Source: VRUE01 sp963774555 | GTDB lineage: Bacteria > Actinomycetota > Thermoleophilia > Solirubrobacterales > 70-9 | Length of the DNA: 64,000 nt | Reading direction: 5' to 3' | NCBI GenBank assembly: GCA_963774555.1 | Contig: CAVZFL010000002.1 | Location: forward strand, 124,001-188,000 | Shown here: in pieces, positions 19,371 to 27,207 of the stretch | How the letters are laid out: the number at the start of each line of letters is the position of its first letter | Numbering within the stretch: the first letter of the stretch is position 1 | The notes under the pieces: generated by a model | The model's database searches: none | Told to the model about the DNA's origin: nothing | Seen by the model: only the letters and a program-made list of their open reading frames with translations | Program-made: the position numbers and the translations under genes

Positions 19371-20348
19371 TCAGTTCTCTGACTCTTGCTCCACAACCTC
19401 GTCTCGTTCACGGGCGCCGTTGGGGACCAGCTTCGGCTCTCCCCGCTCGGGAAACGGGATTTCGATCAGGTCGAAGTCACGTGGTGCGTAGCTGGGCTCG
19501 AAGACGTCGCGGGCCTCCTCGAGCACGTTGCCGACGTGGTAGCGGGAGGAGATGTGGACGAGGGCGAGCATCTTGACGTGGGCCTCGCGGGCGACCGAGG
19601 CGGCCTGGATCACGGTGGAATGGCCGGTGTCGGCGGCGCGCTGGACCTCCTCCTCGGAGAAGCTGGCGTCGTGGATCAGCAGGTCGGCGTCCGCGGCGGC
19701 GGCGACGGTCGAGTGGCAGGGCGCGGTGTCACCGGTGATCGCGATCGTGCGGCCGGGGCGGGACTCGCCCATCACGTCGTCGGGGCGCACCTTGCCGGCC
19801 GAGCCCTCGACCTCCTCCCCACGCTGCAGCGCGGCGAAGGCGGGACCTTCGGCGACGCCCAGGCGCTTGGCGGCGTCAGGGTCGAAGCGGCCAGGTCGTT
19901 CCTCCTCGATCAGGGCATAGCCGTTGGCGCGCATGCTGTGCTCGACCGCGAAGGCACGGACCTCGGCGCCGTCGTGGTGCACGGCTTCGCCGGGGTCGAT
20001 TTCGACCAGGTCGATGCTGTAGTCGGTGCGGCCGATCAGCCGGCCGAGGATGACGAAGAGGTCGCGCAGGCCGCGCGGGCCGTAGATCGTCAGCGGCTCC
20101 TCGCGCGCGGTCAGGTCGTAAGTCTTGAGCAGGCCGGGCAGGCCGAGGATGTGGTCGGCGTGGAAGTGGGTGAGGTAGATCTCGTCGACCTGGGAGAGAC
20201 CGAGCGAGCGCTGCATCTGGCGCTGCGTCCCTTCGCCGCAGTCGATCAGCAGCCGCTTGCCGCCGCGGACGAGCATCACGCTCGCGGTCGAGCGCCGCGC
20301 CGAAGGGACCGATCCACCGGTCCCGAGGAATATCGCCGAGAGATCCAT
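19371..20348 (-). CDS. rnz: Ribonuclease Z (tRNA 3' endonuclease)
   Basis: 325 residues of metallo-beta-lactamase fold. FLGTGGSVPSARR is at the N-terminus, the zinc-binding HFHADH motif at residues 61-66, later His ligands in AVEHS, the GDTAPC Asp and the final HISSRY. RNase Z cuts tRNA precursors after the discriminator base. It is divergent from, and 60 bases from, a tRNA-Arg gene that lacks an encoded CCA, the type of substrate that needs it. Confidence 0.92.
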   Translation of the reverse strand: MDLSAIFLGTGGSVPSARRSTASVMLVRGGKRLLIDCGEGTQRQMQRSLGLSQVDEIYLTHFHADHILGLPGLLKTYDLTAREEPLTIYGPRGLRDLFVILGRLIGRTDYSIDLVEIDPGEAVHHDGAEVRAFAVEHSMRANGYALIEEERPGRFDPDAAKRLGVAEGPAFAALQRGEEVEGSAGKVRPDDVMGESRPGRTIAITGDTAPCHSTVAAAADADLLIHDASFSEEEVQRAADTGHSTVIQAASVAREAHVKMLALVHISSRYHVGNVLEEARDVFEPSYAPRDFDLIEIPFPERGEPKLVPNGARERDEVVEQESEN

Positions 20349-20408
20349 GCGGCCAGCGAGCCTACGCGACGCGGCGCCTCAGCTCCGCGAAGCTAGACTG
20401 GCTCTCGA

Positions 20409-20482
20409 GCGCCCGTAGCTCAGCTGGATAGAGCGCCACCCTCCGGAGGTGGAAGTCACAGGTTCGAATCCTGTCGGGCGCG
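20409..20482 (+). tRNA. tRNA-Arg (anticodon CCG)
   Basis: 74 bases folding to a full cloverleaf. The acceptor stem GCGCCCG (20409-20415) pairs with CGGGCGC (20475-20481), with G as discriminator. The anticodon stem CCACC/GGTGG closes a CTCCGGA loop with anticodon CCG, and the T loop is TTCGAAT. No 3' CCA is encoded. It reads the CGG codon, common in this GC-rich genome. A TAGACT hexamer nine bases upstream (20394-20399) may be its -10 element. Confidence 0.97.
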
Positions 20483-20503
20483 TCAGGCCGTGGACGGGGT
20501 CGC

Positions 20504-21424
20504 TCAGGCGGTCTTGAAGCGGGCTCGCCACTCCTCGCGGTCGAACTCGGCGGGCTCGTTCTCGGCCAGGAAGCGCTCGAGCACGGCGATGAAGTGGCCG
20601 GGTTGCTCGAGCTGGGGCAGGTGGCCGGCGCCCTCGAAGATCTCCAACTGACTGCCGGGGAGGGCGCGGTGGGCGTCTTCGCCGTGGCGCACCGGGATGA
20701 TCGGGTCACGAGTGCCCCAGACGATCAAGACCGGGACCTCCTCGGCGAGGTAGAGCCGGTCGGAGGCCGAGACCCGCTGGCCACCGGTGCCGACGACTGA
20801 ACGCAGGGTTGCGAGGAAGGCCTGGCGGCGGCGTGGGTCGGCGAGGGATGCGTAGCCGCGTGCCACCTCCGCCACGTCGGCGGCCGGCTTCATCCCGATC
20901 GCCGAAAGCCCCCGGCCTATCGCCCCGCCGACCTTCTGCCCCGCGCCGGCGGTGGCGGCGATGAAGAGGTCGGCACCGGGCAGCGCCGCGGCGCGCAGGA
21001 CCGGGCTCACCTCGGGGCCGAGGCCGCCGCTGGAGACGAGGACGAGGCGCTCGACCATCTCGGGGAACTGGTAGGAGAACTGCATCGCGACGCCGCCGCC
21101 GAGCGAGTGGCCGACGAGGGTGACGCGCTCGTGGCCGAGCGAGAGCAGGAGATCGCGCAGGCCGCTGGCGAGGCTGCCCAGGGAGTAGTCACCCGGGCCA
21201 CCCGCCGAGAGGCCGTGTCCCGGCAGGTCGGGGGCGATCACCGTGTGAGTCCGGGACAGCGGCTCGATCACGTCGCGCCAGTTCTCGCAGGTCCCGGCGA
21301 TGCCGTGGATGAGCAGAAGGACAGGGCCGTCGCCGCCGCCGAGATAGCCGACCTCACGGCCGTGCAGCTCGGTTGTCTTGAAGCCGATCTCGGTTGGACG
21401 AAACGGCGTTACGCGCTTTGCCAC
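20504..21424 (-). CDS. Alpha/beta-hydrolase
   Basis: 306 residues of alpha/beta-hydrolase fold. It has the oxyanion segment LLLIHGIAGTCENW, nucleophile elbow GHSLGGG, an acid residue in WGTRDPIIP and a catalytic His in GAGHLPQLEQP. The lid region is Gly/Ala-rich. Similar proteins include esterases, haloperoxidases and epoxide hydrolases; the substrate cannot be assigned. It converges on the tRNA gene and is divergent from the next gene. Confidence 0.85.
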   Translation of the reverse strand: MAKRVTPFRPTEIGFKTTELHGREVGYLGGGDGPVLLLIHGIAGTCENWRDVIEPLSRTHTVIAPDLPGHGLSAGGPGDYSLGSLASGLRDLLLSLGHERVTLVGHSLGGGVAMQFSYQFPEMVERLVLVSSGGLGPEVSPVLRAAALPGADLFIAATAGAGQKVGGAIGRGLSAIGMKPAADVAEVARGYASLADPRRRQAFLATLRSVVGTGGQRVSASDRLYLAEEVPVLIVWGTRDPIIPVRHGEDAHRALPGSQLEIFEGAGHLPQLEQPGHFIAVLERFLAENEPAEFDREEWRARFKTA

Positions 21425-21502
21425 CCCTCAAACGGTAGCTGGCGGGTCGGTCCGGCTCGGATGGAGGCGAATCCGCTGGCGCTTCCAATACTGTCGCGGC
21501 CG

Positions 21503-22291
21503 ATGGCCGACGAGCAAAAGACCCGCCCGCCGCGCGGAGCCGTGATCGTGGTCGCGATCGGCCTCTTCGCCTGCGTCGTCGCCGCCGTCCTCTCCACCGA
21601 CAAGGCCAGCGGCGAAGCGGCCGAGCTCGAATGGGTGCAGAGGGTGGCGATGCCAGATTCCCAGCCCGTCTCACTGCCGGGCGGGGGCACGATGCAGCTG
21701 GTCGACGGATCGATCCGTACGACCGGGCTCAATGTCAGCGGCTACTCGCTCTTCCGGGTCTCCTCGCGGCTGTGGATCGACGCCGGCGCCCCGGTCGGCG
21801 GTGGCCGCATCCTCTGCTCGGTCGTCGGCGCCGGACGAGCGGAAGCCGCCCAGAGCGCCGGCGGCCTGCGCGCCACCTACCCGCGTTCCAGCACCGGTCT
21901 CTTCAACCAGGAAGTGCCGGAAGTGATCCTGCTCGACTTCAGCTCGCACGGGCTGGAACTCGCCGTGCTCGAACTGGACGGCCTGCCGCCCCACTTCAGC
22001 AACGAGAAAGGCGTCAAGCTCGAATGGCCTGAATACCAGCCCGGCGTCGAGCACCTCGAATACTTCCTCCCCGACGGCAAGCCGAAGCAGGACCTGCTGC
22101 TGCCCTTCGACACGGTCTGGCGGACGACCTCGGTCCCCGGCGCCAAGGTCGCCTGCACGCTGACCACCAGCGCCGGCAAGACAACCGTGCGCACCGCGCT
22201 GATGCTGAAGAAGGTGCCGCCGCCGATCGACGAAGAAGCCGAAGAAGAAAACCGCGAACGGGCCGAAGAAGAGGAAGAAAAGGAAGGCTGA
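21503..22291 (+). CDS. Hypothetical single-pass membrane protein with acidic tail
   Basis: 262 residues from the ATG at 21503. A Lys/Arg-containing N-terminus precedes one hydrophobic segment (about residues 13-30, VIVVAIGLFACVVAAVL), so the rest is predicted outside the cell. The exported part is beta-rich (LWIDAGAPVGGGRILCSV, WRTTSVPGAKVACTLTT) with two Cys that could pair. The end is strongly acidic (EEENRERAEEEEEKEG). I recognise no family. An earlier in-frame ATG at 21461 is possible but gives a less typical N-terminus. Confidence 0.65.
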   Translation: MADEQKTRPPRGAVIVVAIGLFACVVAAVLSTDKASGEAAELEWVQRVAMPDSQPVSLPGGGTMQLVDGSIRTTGLNVSGYSLFRVSSRLWIDAGAPVGGGRILCSVVGAGRAEAAQSAGGLRATYPRSSTGLFNQEVPEVILLDFSSHGLELAVLELDGLPPHFSNEKGVKLEWPEYQPGVEHLEYFLPDGKPKQDLLLPFDTVWRTTSVPGAKVACTLTTSAGKTTVRTALMLKKVPPPIDEEAEEENRERAEEEEEKEG

Positions 22292-22294
22292 CCC

Positions 22295-23101
22295 TCAGCC
22301 AGCCCGGGGCGCGACCAGCAGCTCCGGGCCTTCCTCGCTGCCTTTGCCGACCTTGTTCAGCTTCGGGTTGGCCGGGGCGCTCTGCATTCGGTTGGCCGGC
22401 AGCGGCGCGCACATCGCGATCGCGTCCTCGAGCTCGAGATCGGGGCGCAGCCAGGCGGCCTCGGCCTCGCGGCTGGGCAGGATCGCCGGCATCCGGTCGT
22501 GGACGGCGGCGACCACGTCGTTGGGGGTCGTGGTGACGATCGTGCAGCTGTAGAGCCAGCCGTCGTCGAAGCCGCGGTCGTCGGGGTCGTCCCACTCCTT
22601 GCGGGTGCAGATCCCGGCGAAGGCGAAGAGCTCGCCGCCGTCGACGGTGAAGCGCCAGGGCTGCCGCGGCTGCTTGGGGTCCTCCGCCACCATCCACTCG
22701 TAGAAGCCGTCGGCGACGATCAGGCAGCGGTGGCGGAACTTGCCGATCAGGGGCGAGTAGGCGCGGCTCGAGCTCAGGTTCTCGGCCTTTGCGTTGATCA
22801 TCTTGTAGCCGACCTTGAGGTCCTTGGCCCAGCGCGGCACCAGGCCCCAGCGCATCAGCCGCGCCTCGCGCTCTCCCGCCGCCGCCTCCTCGGGATCGGG
22901 CGAGGAGCGGATCGTCAGCACCTCCTGGCTGGGAGCGACGTTGAAGCGCCCGAGCGCCCCCTCGACCTCCTTCACCCGCTCCCTCGAGGGCGGCGGCGCC
23001 TCGCCGGAGCGGTTGCGCTCCAGTGCCTTCTCCAGCTCGACCTGAAAGTGGTCGGCGATCTTCTTCGTGTCCTTGGCCGTAACCGTAAATCGCCCGCACA
23101 T
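22295..23101 (-). CDS. SOS response-associated peptidase (SRAP, YedK/HMCES family)
   Basis: 268 residues. It starts MCGRF, so Cys2 becomes N-terminal after Met removal, as needed to crosslink abasic sites in single-stranded DNA. Other active-site residues are in INAKAEN, DGFYEW (Glu) and VHDRMPAIL (His). SRAP proteins shield abasic sites through a stable thiazolidine link. The C-terminal 40 residues are an extra low-complexity tail. The gene converges on the hypothetical membrane protein with two bases between stops. Confidence 0.92.
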   Translation of the reverse strand: MCGRFTVTAKDTKKIADHFQVELEKALERNRSGEAPPPSRERVKEVEGALGRFNVAPSQEVLTIRSSPDPEEAAAGEREARLMRWGLVPRWAKDLKVGYKMINAKAENLSSSRAYSPLIGKFRHRCLIVADGFYEWMVAEDPKQPRQPWRFTVDGGELFAFAGICTRKEWDDPDDRGFDDGWLYSCTIVTTTPNDVVAAVHDRMPAILPSREAEAAWLRPDLELEDAIAMCAPLPANRMQSAPANPKLNKVGKGSEEGPELLVAPRAG

Positions 23102-23128
23102 GGGCTCAGCGTAGCCGGGCTGGCAGCG

Positions 23129-23536
23129 CTACTCCGGGGCGATCAGCTCGACCGTGGGGAAGTAGGTGCGATAGCGACTGGCGTCTCGGGTGAGCAGGCG
23201 CAGGCCGGCGACTGCCGCGTGAGCCCCGATGAAGAAGTCGGGCAGGGGCGCCAGTTTGAGCCCCCCTCGCTGCTTGTAGGAAGCGAAGGCGCGACCGGCC
23301 AGGAAGGCGGCTGGCCAGGGGATCGGCACGCGCTCTATTCCACGAACCGCAAGTGCCCATTCGCACTCCTCCGGTGTCGGGAAGCCGATCGAGAACTCGG
23401 CGAAGACGATCTGGTCGACGAGAACTGGCCCCTCTTCAATCGCCTCGATCAGGGCCTCGCTGGACCAGGAGAGCCAGGTTGGATTCCTGACCGTGACGTC
23501 GATCAGGACGTTTGAATCGACGAGAGTTGCGGGCAC
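23129..23536 (-). CDS. vapC: VapC-family PIN-domain toxin
   Basis: 135 residues with a PIN RNase core. Acidic residues are Asp in LVDSNVLID, Glu in IVFAEFS, Asp in PLPDFFIGAHA and Asp in LTRDASRY, the usual four-acid magnesium site. It follows an AbrB-type antitoxin gene by six bases. VapC toxins cut tRNA or rRNA when the antitoxin is lost. Confidence 0.9.
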   Translation of the reverse strand: MPATLVDSNVLIDVTVRNPTWLSWSSEALIEAIEEGPVLVDQIVFAEFSIGFPTPEECEWALAVRGIERVPIPWPAAFLAGRAFASYKQRGGLKLAPLPDFFIGAHAAVAGLRLLTRDASRYRTYFPTVELIAPE

Positions 23537-23542
23537 CCTTAT

Positions 23543-23794
23543 CTAAGGCTTCTGGCCCCAATCCTCTCCCCTGGTCAATCTCATGACTTCCTCGGTGGTC
23601 ATCGTGTAGTTCTTGCCCGACTCCTGTAGGTGACGAACGACTTCTTCTCCCCGCCTTCGGCTCGCCCGAGACTTGCGAACGCGAACCTCGCCCTCGTCGG
23701 GGATGAACTCAACCTCGGCGCCCGGTAGAAGCCCCAATTCGTCCCGAATCGCCTTTGGGATCGTGACCTGACCCTTGCTGGTGATCTTCGACAT
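23543..23794 (-). CDS. vapB: VapB-type antitoxin with AbrB DNA-binding domain
   Basis: 83 residues. The N-terminal swapped-hairpin AbrB domain reads MSKITSKGQVTIPKAIRDEL...GAEVEFIPD. The C-terminal part (TMTTEEVMRLTRGEDW) is the likely toxin-wrapping tail. It precedes vapC in the same direction. A 34-base inverted repeat abuts its start codon and is the probable autoregulatory operator. Confidence 0.9.
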   Translation of the reverse strand: MSKITSKGQVTIPKAIRDELGLLPGAEVEFIPDEGEVRVRKSRASRRRGEEVVRHLQESGKNYTMTTEEVMRLTRGEDWGQKP

Positions 23795-23828
23795 AAAGTA
23801 AGAGTAGCACCGGTATTACTCCTACTTT
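23795..23828. promoter_or_regulatory. Putative VapBC operator (inverted repeat)
   Basis: Arms AAAGTAAGAGTA (23795-23806) and TACTCCTACTTT (23817-23828) are complementary except at one base, with a 10-base spacer. The left arm abuts the vapB ATG, and the right arm covers the stop of the upstream epimerase gene. AbrB-type antitoxins bind such repeats, so autoregulation is the likely use. Confidence 0.55.
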
Positions 23829-24805
23829 GACGGTCGGGCCTCCGGGTGCTCTCGGTACCAGTCGAGCGTTTGGCGCAGGCCGTCGGCAAGGTCGACCTGC
23901 GGGCGCCAGCCGGTCAGGTCACGCAGCTTGGTCGAGTCGACGTACTGGCGGTCGATCTCGCCGTCGGGGGTGCCGGTGCCCCGGTATTCGGGTTCGATTC
24001 CAGTTCCGGCGGTGGCGGCGATCAGGTCGACTACCTCGTGCACCGAGTGCGGGCGCTCGCCACCGGCGTTGAAGGCCTCCCCGCGGGCTCCGTCGCCGTC
24101 GAGCGCCTCGGCGATCGCCAGGTAGGCGGAGATGGCGTCGTCGACGTGGAGGAAGTCGCGCTCGGGGCTGCCGTCGGAGCGGATCACGGGCGGCCGTCCG
24201 TCGAGGACGGCGATCGCCGTCTCCGGGATCAGGCGCGAGAAGTTGAGGTCGCCGCCGCCGTAGATGTTGGCGAAGCGGGTGACGGCGAGCGGCAGGCCGT
24301 GGGCGTGGGCGTAGCTGCGGGCAACGATGTCGGCGGCGGCCTTGCTGGCGTCGTACGTATTGGCGGCGCGCAGTGGGAAGTCCTCCTTGTAGGGCAACTC
24401 GGGGCTGGCGCCGTAGGCCTTGTCGGAGGAGGCGAAGACGACTCGTGCAACTCCGTGCTTGCGGCAGGCCTCGAACACGTTCCAGGCGCCGCGCACGTTG
24501 ACTTCGAGCGTGTCGACAGGGGATTCGCGGGCCACGCCGACGATCGTCTGCGCGGCCAGATGGAAGACCGTGTCGCAGCCGGCCACGGCGGCGGAGACCG
24601 CTTCCACGTCGCGCAGGTCTCCCTCGGCCAACGCGACCTCGTCCCGCAGCCCGAGCAGGTCGAGCCCTGACCGCCGCGGCCCGCCGACGTCAGCGGTGCG
24701 CGGATCGGGCCGGTCGAGCACGCGGACGGCCTCGCCACGCTCAAGCAGCGCCCGCACCAGGTGAGAGGCGACGAATCCGTGCGCGCCGGTGACGAGCGCG
24801 GTCAC
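23822..24805 (-). CDS. rfbG: NAD-dependent sugar-nucleotide epimerase/dehydratase, probably CDP-glucose 4,6-dehydratase
   Basis: 327 residues of extended short-chain dehydrogenase fold. The NAD-binding TGAHGFVASHL is at residues 6-16, SSDKAYG at 126-132, and catalytic Tyr151 and Lys155 lie in TYDASKAAAD. The SDK motif and the FANIYGGGD...RLIP segment resemble RfbG, which turns CDP-glucose into CDP-4-keto-6-deoxyglucose. It overlaps by four bases a gene that looks like glucose-1-phosphate cytidylyltransferase, which supports CDP-glucose as substrate. A general UDP-sugar epimerase is the alternative. Confidence 0.72.
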   Translation of the reverse strand: MTALVTGAHGFVASHLVRALLERGEAVRVLDRPDPRTADVGGPRRSGLDLLGLRDEVALAEGDLRDVEAVSAAVAGCDTVFHLAAQTIVGVARESPVDTLEVNVRGAWNVFEACRKHGVARVVFASSDKAYGASPELPYKEDFPLRAANTYDASKAAADIVARSYAHAHGLPLAVTRFANIYGGGDLNFSRLIPETAIAVLDGRPPVIRSDGSPERDFLHVDDAISAYLAIAEALDGDGARGEAFNAGGERPHSVHEVVDLIAATAGTGIEPEYRGTGTPDGEIDRQYVDSTKLRDLTGWRPQVDLADGLRQTLDWYREHPEARPSK

Positions 24806-25584
24806 GACAACCGGTCTCCCGCCACCGCATCCGACTTTGACCCACTCAGGGTGTGGTCAATGTCGGATGCGGTGGCAAAGGCTCGCCAGGGGGCGCTGCC
24901 TGAAGCCCAGAGGTCGTTGAGGACGACGGCATCCTTGTAGGTGTCCATGCAGTCCCAGAAGCCCTCATGCCTGTAGGCGCTGAGCTGGCCGACAGCGGCC
25001 AGGTTTTCCAACGGCTCCCGCTCCAGCACGCTGTCCTCGCCGATGTAGCCCAGCGCCCCCTGCTCGAAGCAGAAGAACCCCCCGTTGATCCAGTGCTCGC
25101 TGCGCGGCTTCTCGACGAACCCCTCGACCTTGCCGTCGCCGCCCAGTTTTGCCACGCCCCACTGGAGGCGTGGCCGGACCACGGTCACCGTGCCGAGCGT
25201 CCCGTGGTCGCGATGGTTGGAGAGCAGCGCATCGAGATCGATGTCGGCGACGCCGTCGGCGTAGGTCGCGCAGAAGGTCCCATCGCCAAGGCGCTCCCTT
25301 AGCAGCGCGATCCGCCCCCCGGTTGGCGTATCGAGCCCCGTATCGACGCACTCGACCTTCACCCCACCGGGCCAGGCCTCGGCGCCGACGAACTCCTCCA
25401 CCATCTCCCCGAGATACCCGGTCGCCAGCACGAAGCGCTCGAATCCCTGCGCCGCGTAGATCCCGATCACATGCCAGAGAATCGGCCTTCCGCCAATCTC
25501 CACCAGCGCCTTGGGGACCGACTCAGTGCGCTCGCGCAACCGGGTCCCCCGCCCTCCACAAAGAATGACGACGGGTGGTTTCAT
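24802..25584 (-). CDS. rfbF: Glucose-1-phosphate cytidylyltransferase
   Basis: 260 residues. The nucleotidyltransferase signature VVILCGGRGTRLRERTESVPKALVEIG is at the N-terminus (G-G-x-G-T-R-L), with ILWHVIGIYAAQGF next. The metal-binding Asp lies in ATYADGVADID, and the WINGGFFCFEQG and GFWDCMDTYKD motifs are typical of RfbF. It makes CDP-glucose from CTP and glucose-1-phosphate for deoxysugar or surface-glycan synthesis. The last 25 residues (after WRAFA) are unlike RfbF and are written by an inverted repeat in the DNA. Confidence 0.85.
   Translation of the reverse strand: MKPPVVILCGGRGTRLRERTESVPKALVEIGGRPILWHVIGIYAAQGFERFVLATGYLGEMVEEFVGAEAWPGGVKVECVDTGLDTPTGGRIALLRERLGDGTFCATYADGVADIDLDALLSNHRDHGTLGTVTVVRPRLQWGVAKLGGDGKVEGFVEKPRSEHWINGGFFCFEQGALGYIGEDSVLEREPLENLAAVGQLSAYRHEGFWDCMDTYKDAVVLNDLWASGSAPWRAFATASDIDHTLSGSKSDAVAGDRLS
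24821..24876. repeat. Long inverted repeat inside the 3' coding end of rfbF
   Basis: Perfect 15-base arms GCCACCGCATCCGAC / GTCGGATGCGGTGGC (24821-24835 and 24862-24876), with an inner imperfect stem TTGACC...GGTCAA. It encodes the non-conserved C-terminus of the cytidylyltransferase, so it looks like an inserted hairpin that was read through. Confidence 0.85.
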
Positions 25585-25586
25585 CC

Positions 25587-25628
25587 GCTGACGACTTGAT
25601 GACCCTATGGGGTCATTAACTCGTCAGC
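25587..25628. repeat. Inverted repeat between the MoaD-like gene and rfbF
   Basis: Arms 25587-25605 and 25610-25628 (GCTGACGACTTGATGACCC and its near complement) match at 17 of 19 positions with a four-base loop. The stop of the MoaD-like gene lies in one arm. There is no clear T-run, so termination is possible but not shown. Confidence 0.8.
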
Positions 25629-25896
25629 CGCCGGCCACGGCGGGCAAGATCGTGACCTCGGCCCCGTCGTCGATCGGCGTCGCCAGGCCCTCCTGGAAGC
25701 GGATGTCCTCGCCACTGACGTAGACGTTGACGAAGCGGCGCAGGTCGCCGTCCTGGGTGATCCGGTCGCGCAGGCCGTCGTGCGCCTCGAAGACAGCGTC
25801 GAGCACCTCGCCGACGGTCGACCCGGCGACCTCGAGCTCGGCTTCCCCGCCGGTCGCCGCGCGCAGCTGGGTTGGGATCTTCACGGTGACTGCCAT
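25624..25896 (-). CDS. MoaD/ThiS-family ubiquitin-like sulfur-carrier protein
   Basis: 90 residues of beta-grasp fold. It starts VTVKIPTQLRAATGG, has a central LRDRITQDGDLRRFVNVYVSGEDIR, and ends VTILPAVAGG. The exposed C-terminal Gly-Gly is the site that becomes a thiocarboxylate in MoaD, ThiS and CysO. Its ATG overlaps the stop of the threonine-synthase-family gene (ATGA), so the two are made together. The shared SAM riboswitch suggests a role in methionine rather than molybdopterin or thiamine synthesis. The cysteine-forming carrier CysO is the nearest known analogue. Confidence 0.85.
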   Translation of the reverse strand: MAVTVKIPTQLRAATGGEAELEVAGSTVGEVLDAVFEAHDGLRDRITQDGDLRRFVNVYVSGEDIRFQEGLATPIDDGAEVTILPAVAGG

Positions 25897-27128
25897 CAGA
25901 CGGCTACCTCCTGGCGGAACTCGGCCTCGAAGCTCTCGAGGGCGGGGTCGATCTCGTGCATCTGGAACCTATCGCGGGTCGCGTCGAGGGTCTTCAGCCC
26001 CTCGCCGGTGATGTAGACGACGACGCGCTCTCCGGCAGCGATCGCGCCGCGATCGGCCAGCTTCTTCAGGACGCCGATCGTGACGCCGCCGGCGGTCTCG
26101 GTGAAGACCCCGGTCGTCTCCGCCAGCAGGCTGATCCCGTCGCGGATCTCCCCGTCGCTGACCGAGTCGATCGCCCCCGCGGTGCGGCGGGCGTGCTCGA
26201 CCGCGTAGGGACCGTCGGCCGGGTCGCCGATCGCCAGGCTCTTGGCGATCGTCTCCGGGCGCTGCGGCTTGCAGACATCCCAGCCTTCGGCAAAGGCGGT
26301 GGCCACGGGGCTGCAGCCCTCCGCCTGGGCACCGTTGAAGACCGGCATCTCACCCTTGACCAGGCCGATGTCCAGCCACTCCTGGAAGCCGCGACCGACC
26401 TTGGTGAAGAGCGAGCCGGAGGCGATCGGGCAGACCACCCGGTCGGGCAGGGACCAGCCGAGCTGCTCGGCCGTCTCGTAGGCCAGCGTCTTCGAGCCCT
26501 CGGCGTAGTAGGGGCGCAGGTTGACGTTGACGAAGGCCCAGGGCCGGGTTTCAGCGAGCTGGGTGCAGAGCCGGTTGACGTCGTCGTAGTTGCCGCGCAC
26601 ACCAACCAGGTTGGTGCCGTAGATGCCGGTCGCGAGCAGCTTCTGCTCCTCGAGGTTGGCGGGGACGAAGACGTAGGACTTGAGGCCGGCGGCGGCGGCG
26701 TGGGCGGCGACGGCGTTGGCGAGGTTGCCGGTCGAGGCGCAGGCGACGGTGTCGAAGCCGAGCTCCTGCGCCTTGGCGACCGCAACCGCCACGACGCGGT
26801 CCTTGAAGGAGTGGGTCGGGTTGGCGGCGTCGTTCTTGATCCAGATCTCGGCCTCGACCCCGAGCCTTTCGGCGAGGCGGTCGGCGCGCAGCAACGGGGT
26901 CAGCCCCGGCTCCAGCGGGTCGCCGGGGCGCCCCTCGAAGGGCAGGAAGTCGGCGTAGCGCCAGATCCCCTGCGAGCCGGCCTGGATCTTGCGCCTGGTC
27001 TCGGCCGGGTCCAGCGCCGAGTAGTCGTAGGCCACTTCCAGCGGCCCGAAGCAGTTTTCACAGGCGAAGTGCGCGCCGAGGTCGTAGGTCGCCCCGCACT
27101 CCTTGCACTTCAGATTCTCAATTGCCAT
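25896..27128 (-). CDS. Threonine synthase family PLP enzyme; possible sulfur-carrier-dependent homocysteine synthase
   Basis: 410 residues. An N-terminal zinc-ribbon-like pair (Cys8, Cys11, Cys23, Cys26) precedes the fold type II PLP core: NPTHSFKDR with Schiff-base Lys109, CASTGNLANAVAAHA (phosphate and substrate contact), IASGSL and the C-terminal YITGEGLKT. By family it would convert O-phosphohomoserine to threonine. However, it is controlled by a SAM-I riboswitch and coupled to a Gly-Gly-ending sulfur carrier. Both point to homocysteine formation from O-phosphohomoserine and a carrier thiocarboxylate. I recall such a route being described in Streptomyces (MetM/MetO). Family assignment is firm; the reaction is inferred. 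Confidence 0.85.
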   Translation of the reverse strand: MAIENLKCKECGATYDLGAHFACENCFGPLEVAYDYSALDPAETRRKIQAGSQGIWRYADFLPFEGRPGDPLEPGLTPLLRADRLAERLGVEAEIWIKNDAANPTHSFKDRVVAVAVAKAQELGFDTVACASTGNLANAVAAHAAAAGLKSYVFVPANLEEQKLLATGIYGTNLVGVRGNYDDVNRLCTQLAETRPWAFVNVNLRPYYAEGSKTLAYETAEQLGWSLPDRVVCPIASGSLFTKVGRGFQEWLDIGLVKGEMPVFNGAQAEGCSPVATAFAEGWDVCKPQRPETIAKSLAIGDPADGPYAVEHARRTAGAIDSVSDGEIRDGISLLAETTGVFTETAGGVTIGVLKKLADRGAIAAGERVVVYITGEGLKTLDATRDRFQMHEIDPALESFEAEFRQEVAV

Positions 27129-27159
27129 CCGATCTTCCCTCTCGTTGCCTTACCGCCAA

Positions 27160-27192
27160 CAAAAAAACCTCCGCCTTTTGTGGGGCAGAGGT
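27160..27192 (-). terminator. Riboswitch-controlled intrinsic terminator
   Basis: On the minus strand ACCTCTGCC / GGCGGAGGT (27184-27192 and 27168-27176) form a 9-bp stem with one G-U pair, followed by seven T (27161-27167). The loop-proximal CCCCACA can instead pair with TGTGGGG at the 3' end of the SAM-aptamer P1 helix, giving a mutually exclusive antiterminator. Confidence 0.9.
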
Positions 27193-27207
27193 CCGATCGG
27201 ACATTCC

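Noticed and set aside
20409..20482. tRNA-Arg as attachment site for the integrase remnant
   Set aside because: The remnant is 19 kb away and no repeat of the tRNA 3' end was seen near 38.3-39.9 kb.
25624..25896. MoaD-like gene as part of molybdopterin synthesis
   Set aside because: No moaE or other molybdopterin gene is adjacent; coupling to the PLP enzyme and SAM control point to sulfur transfer for an amino acid.
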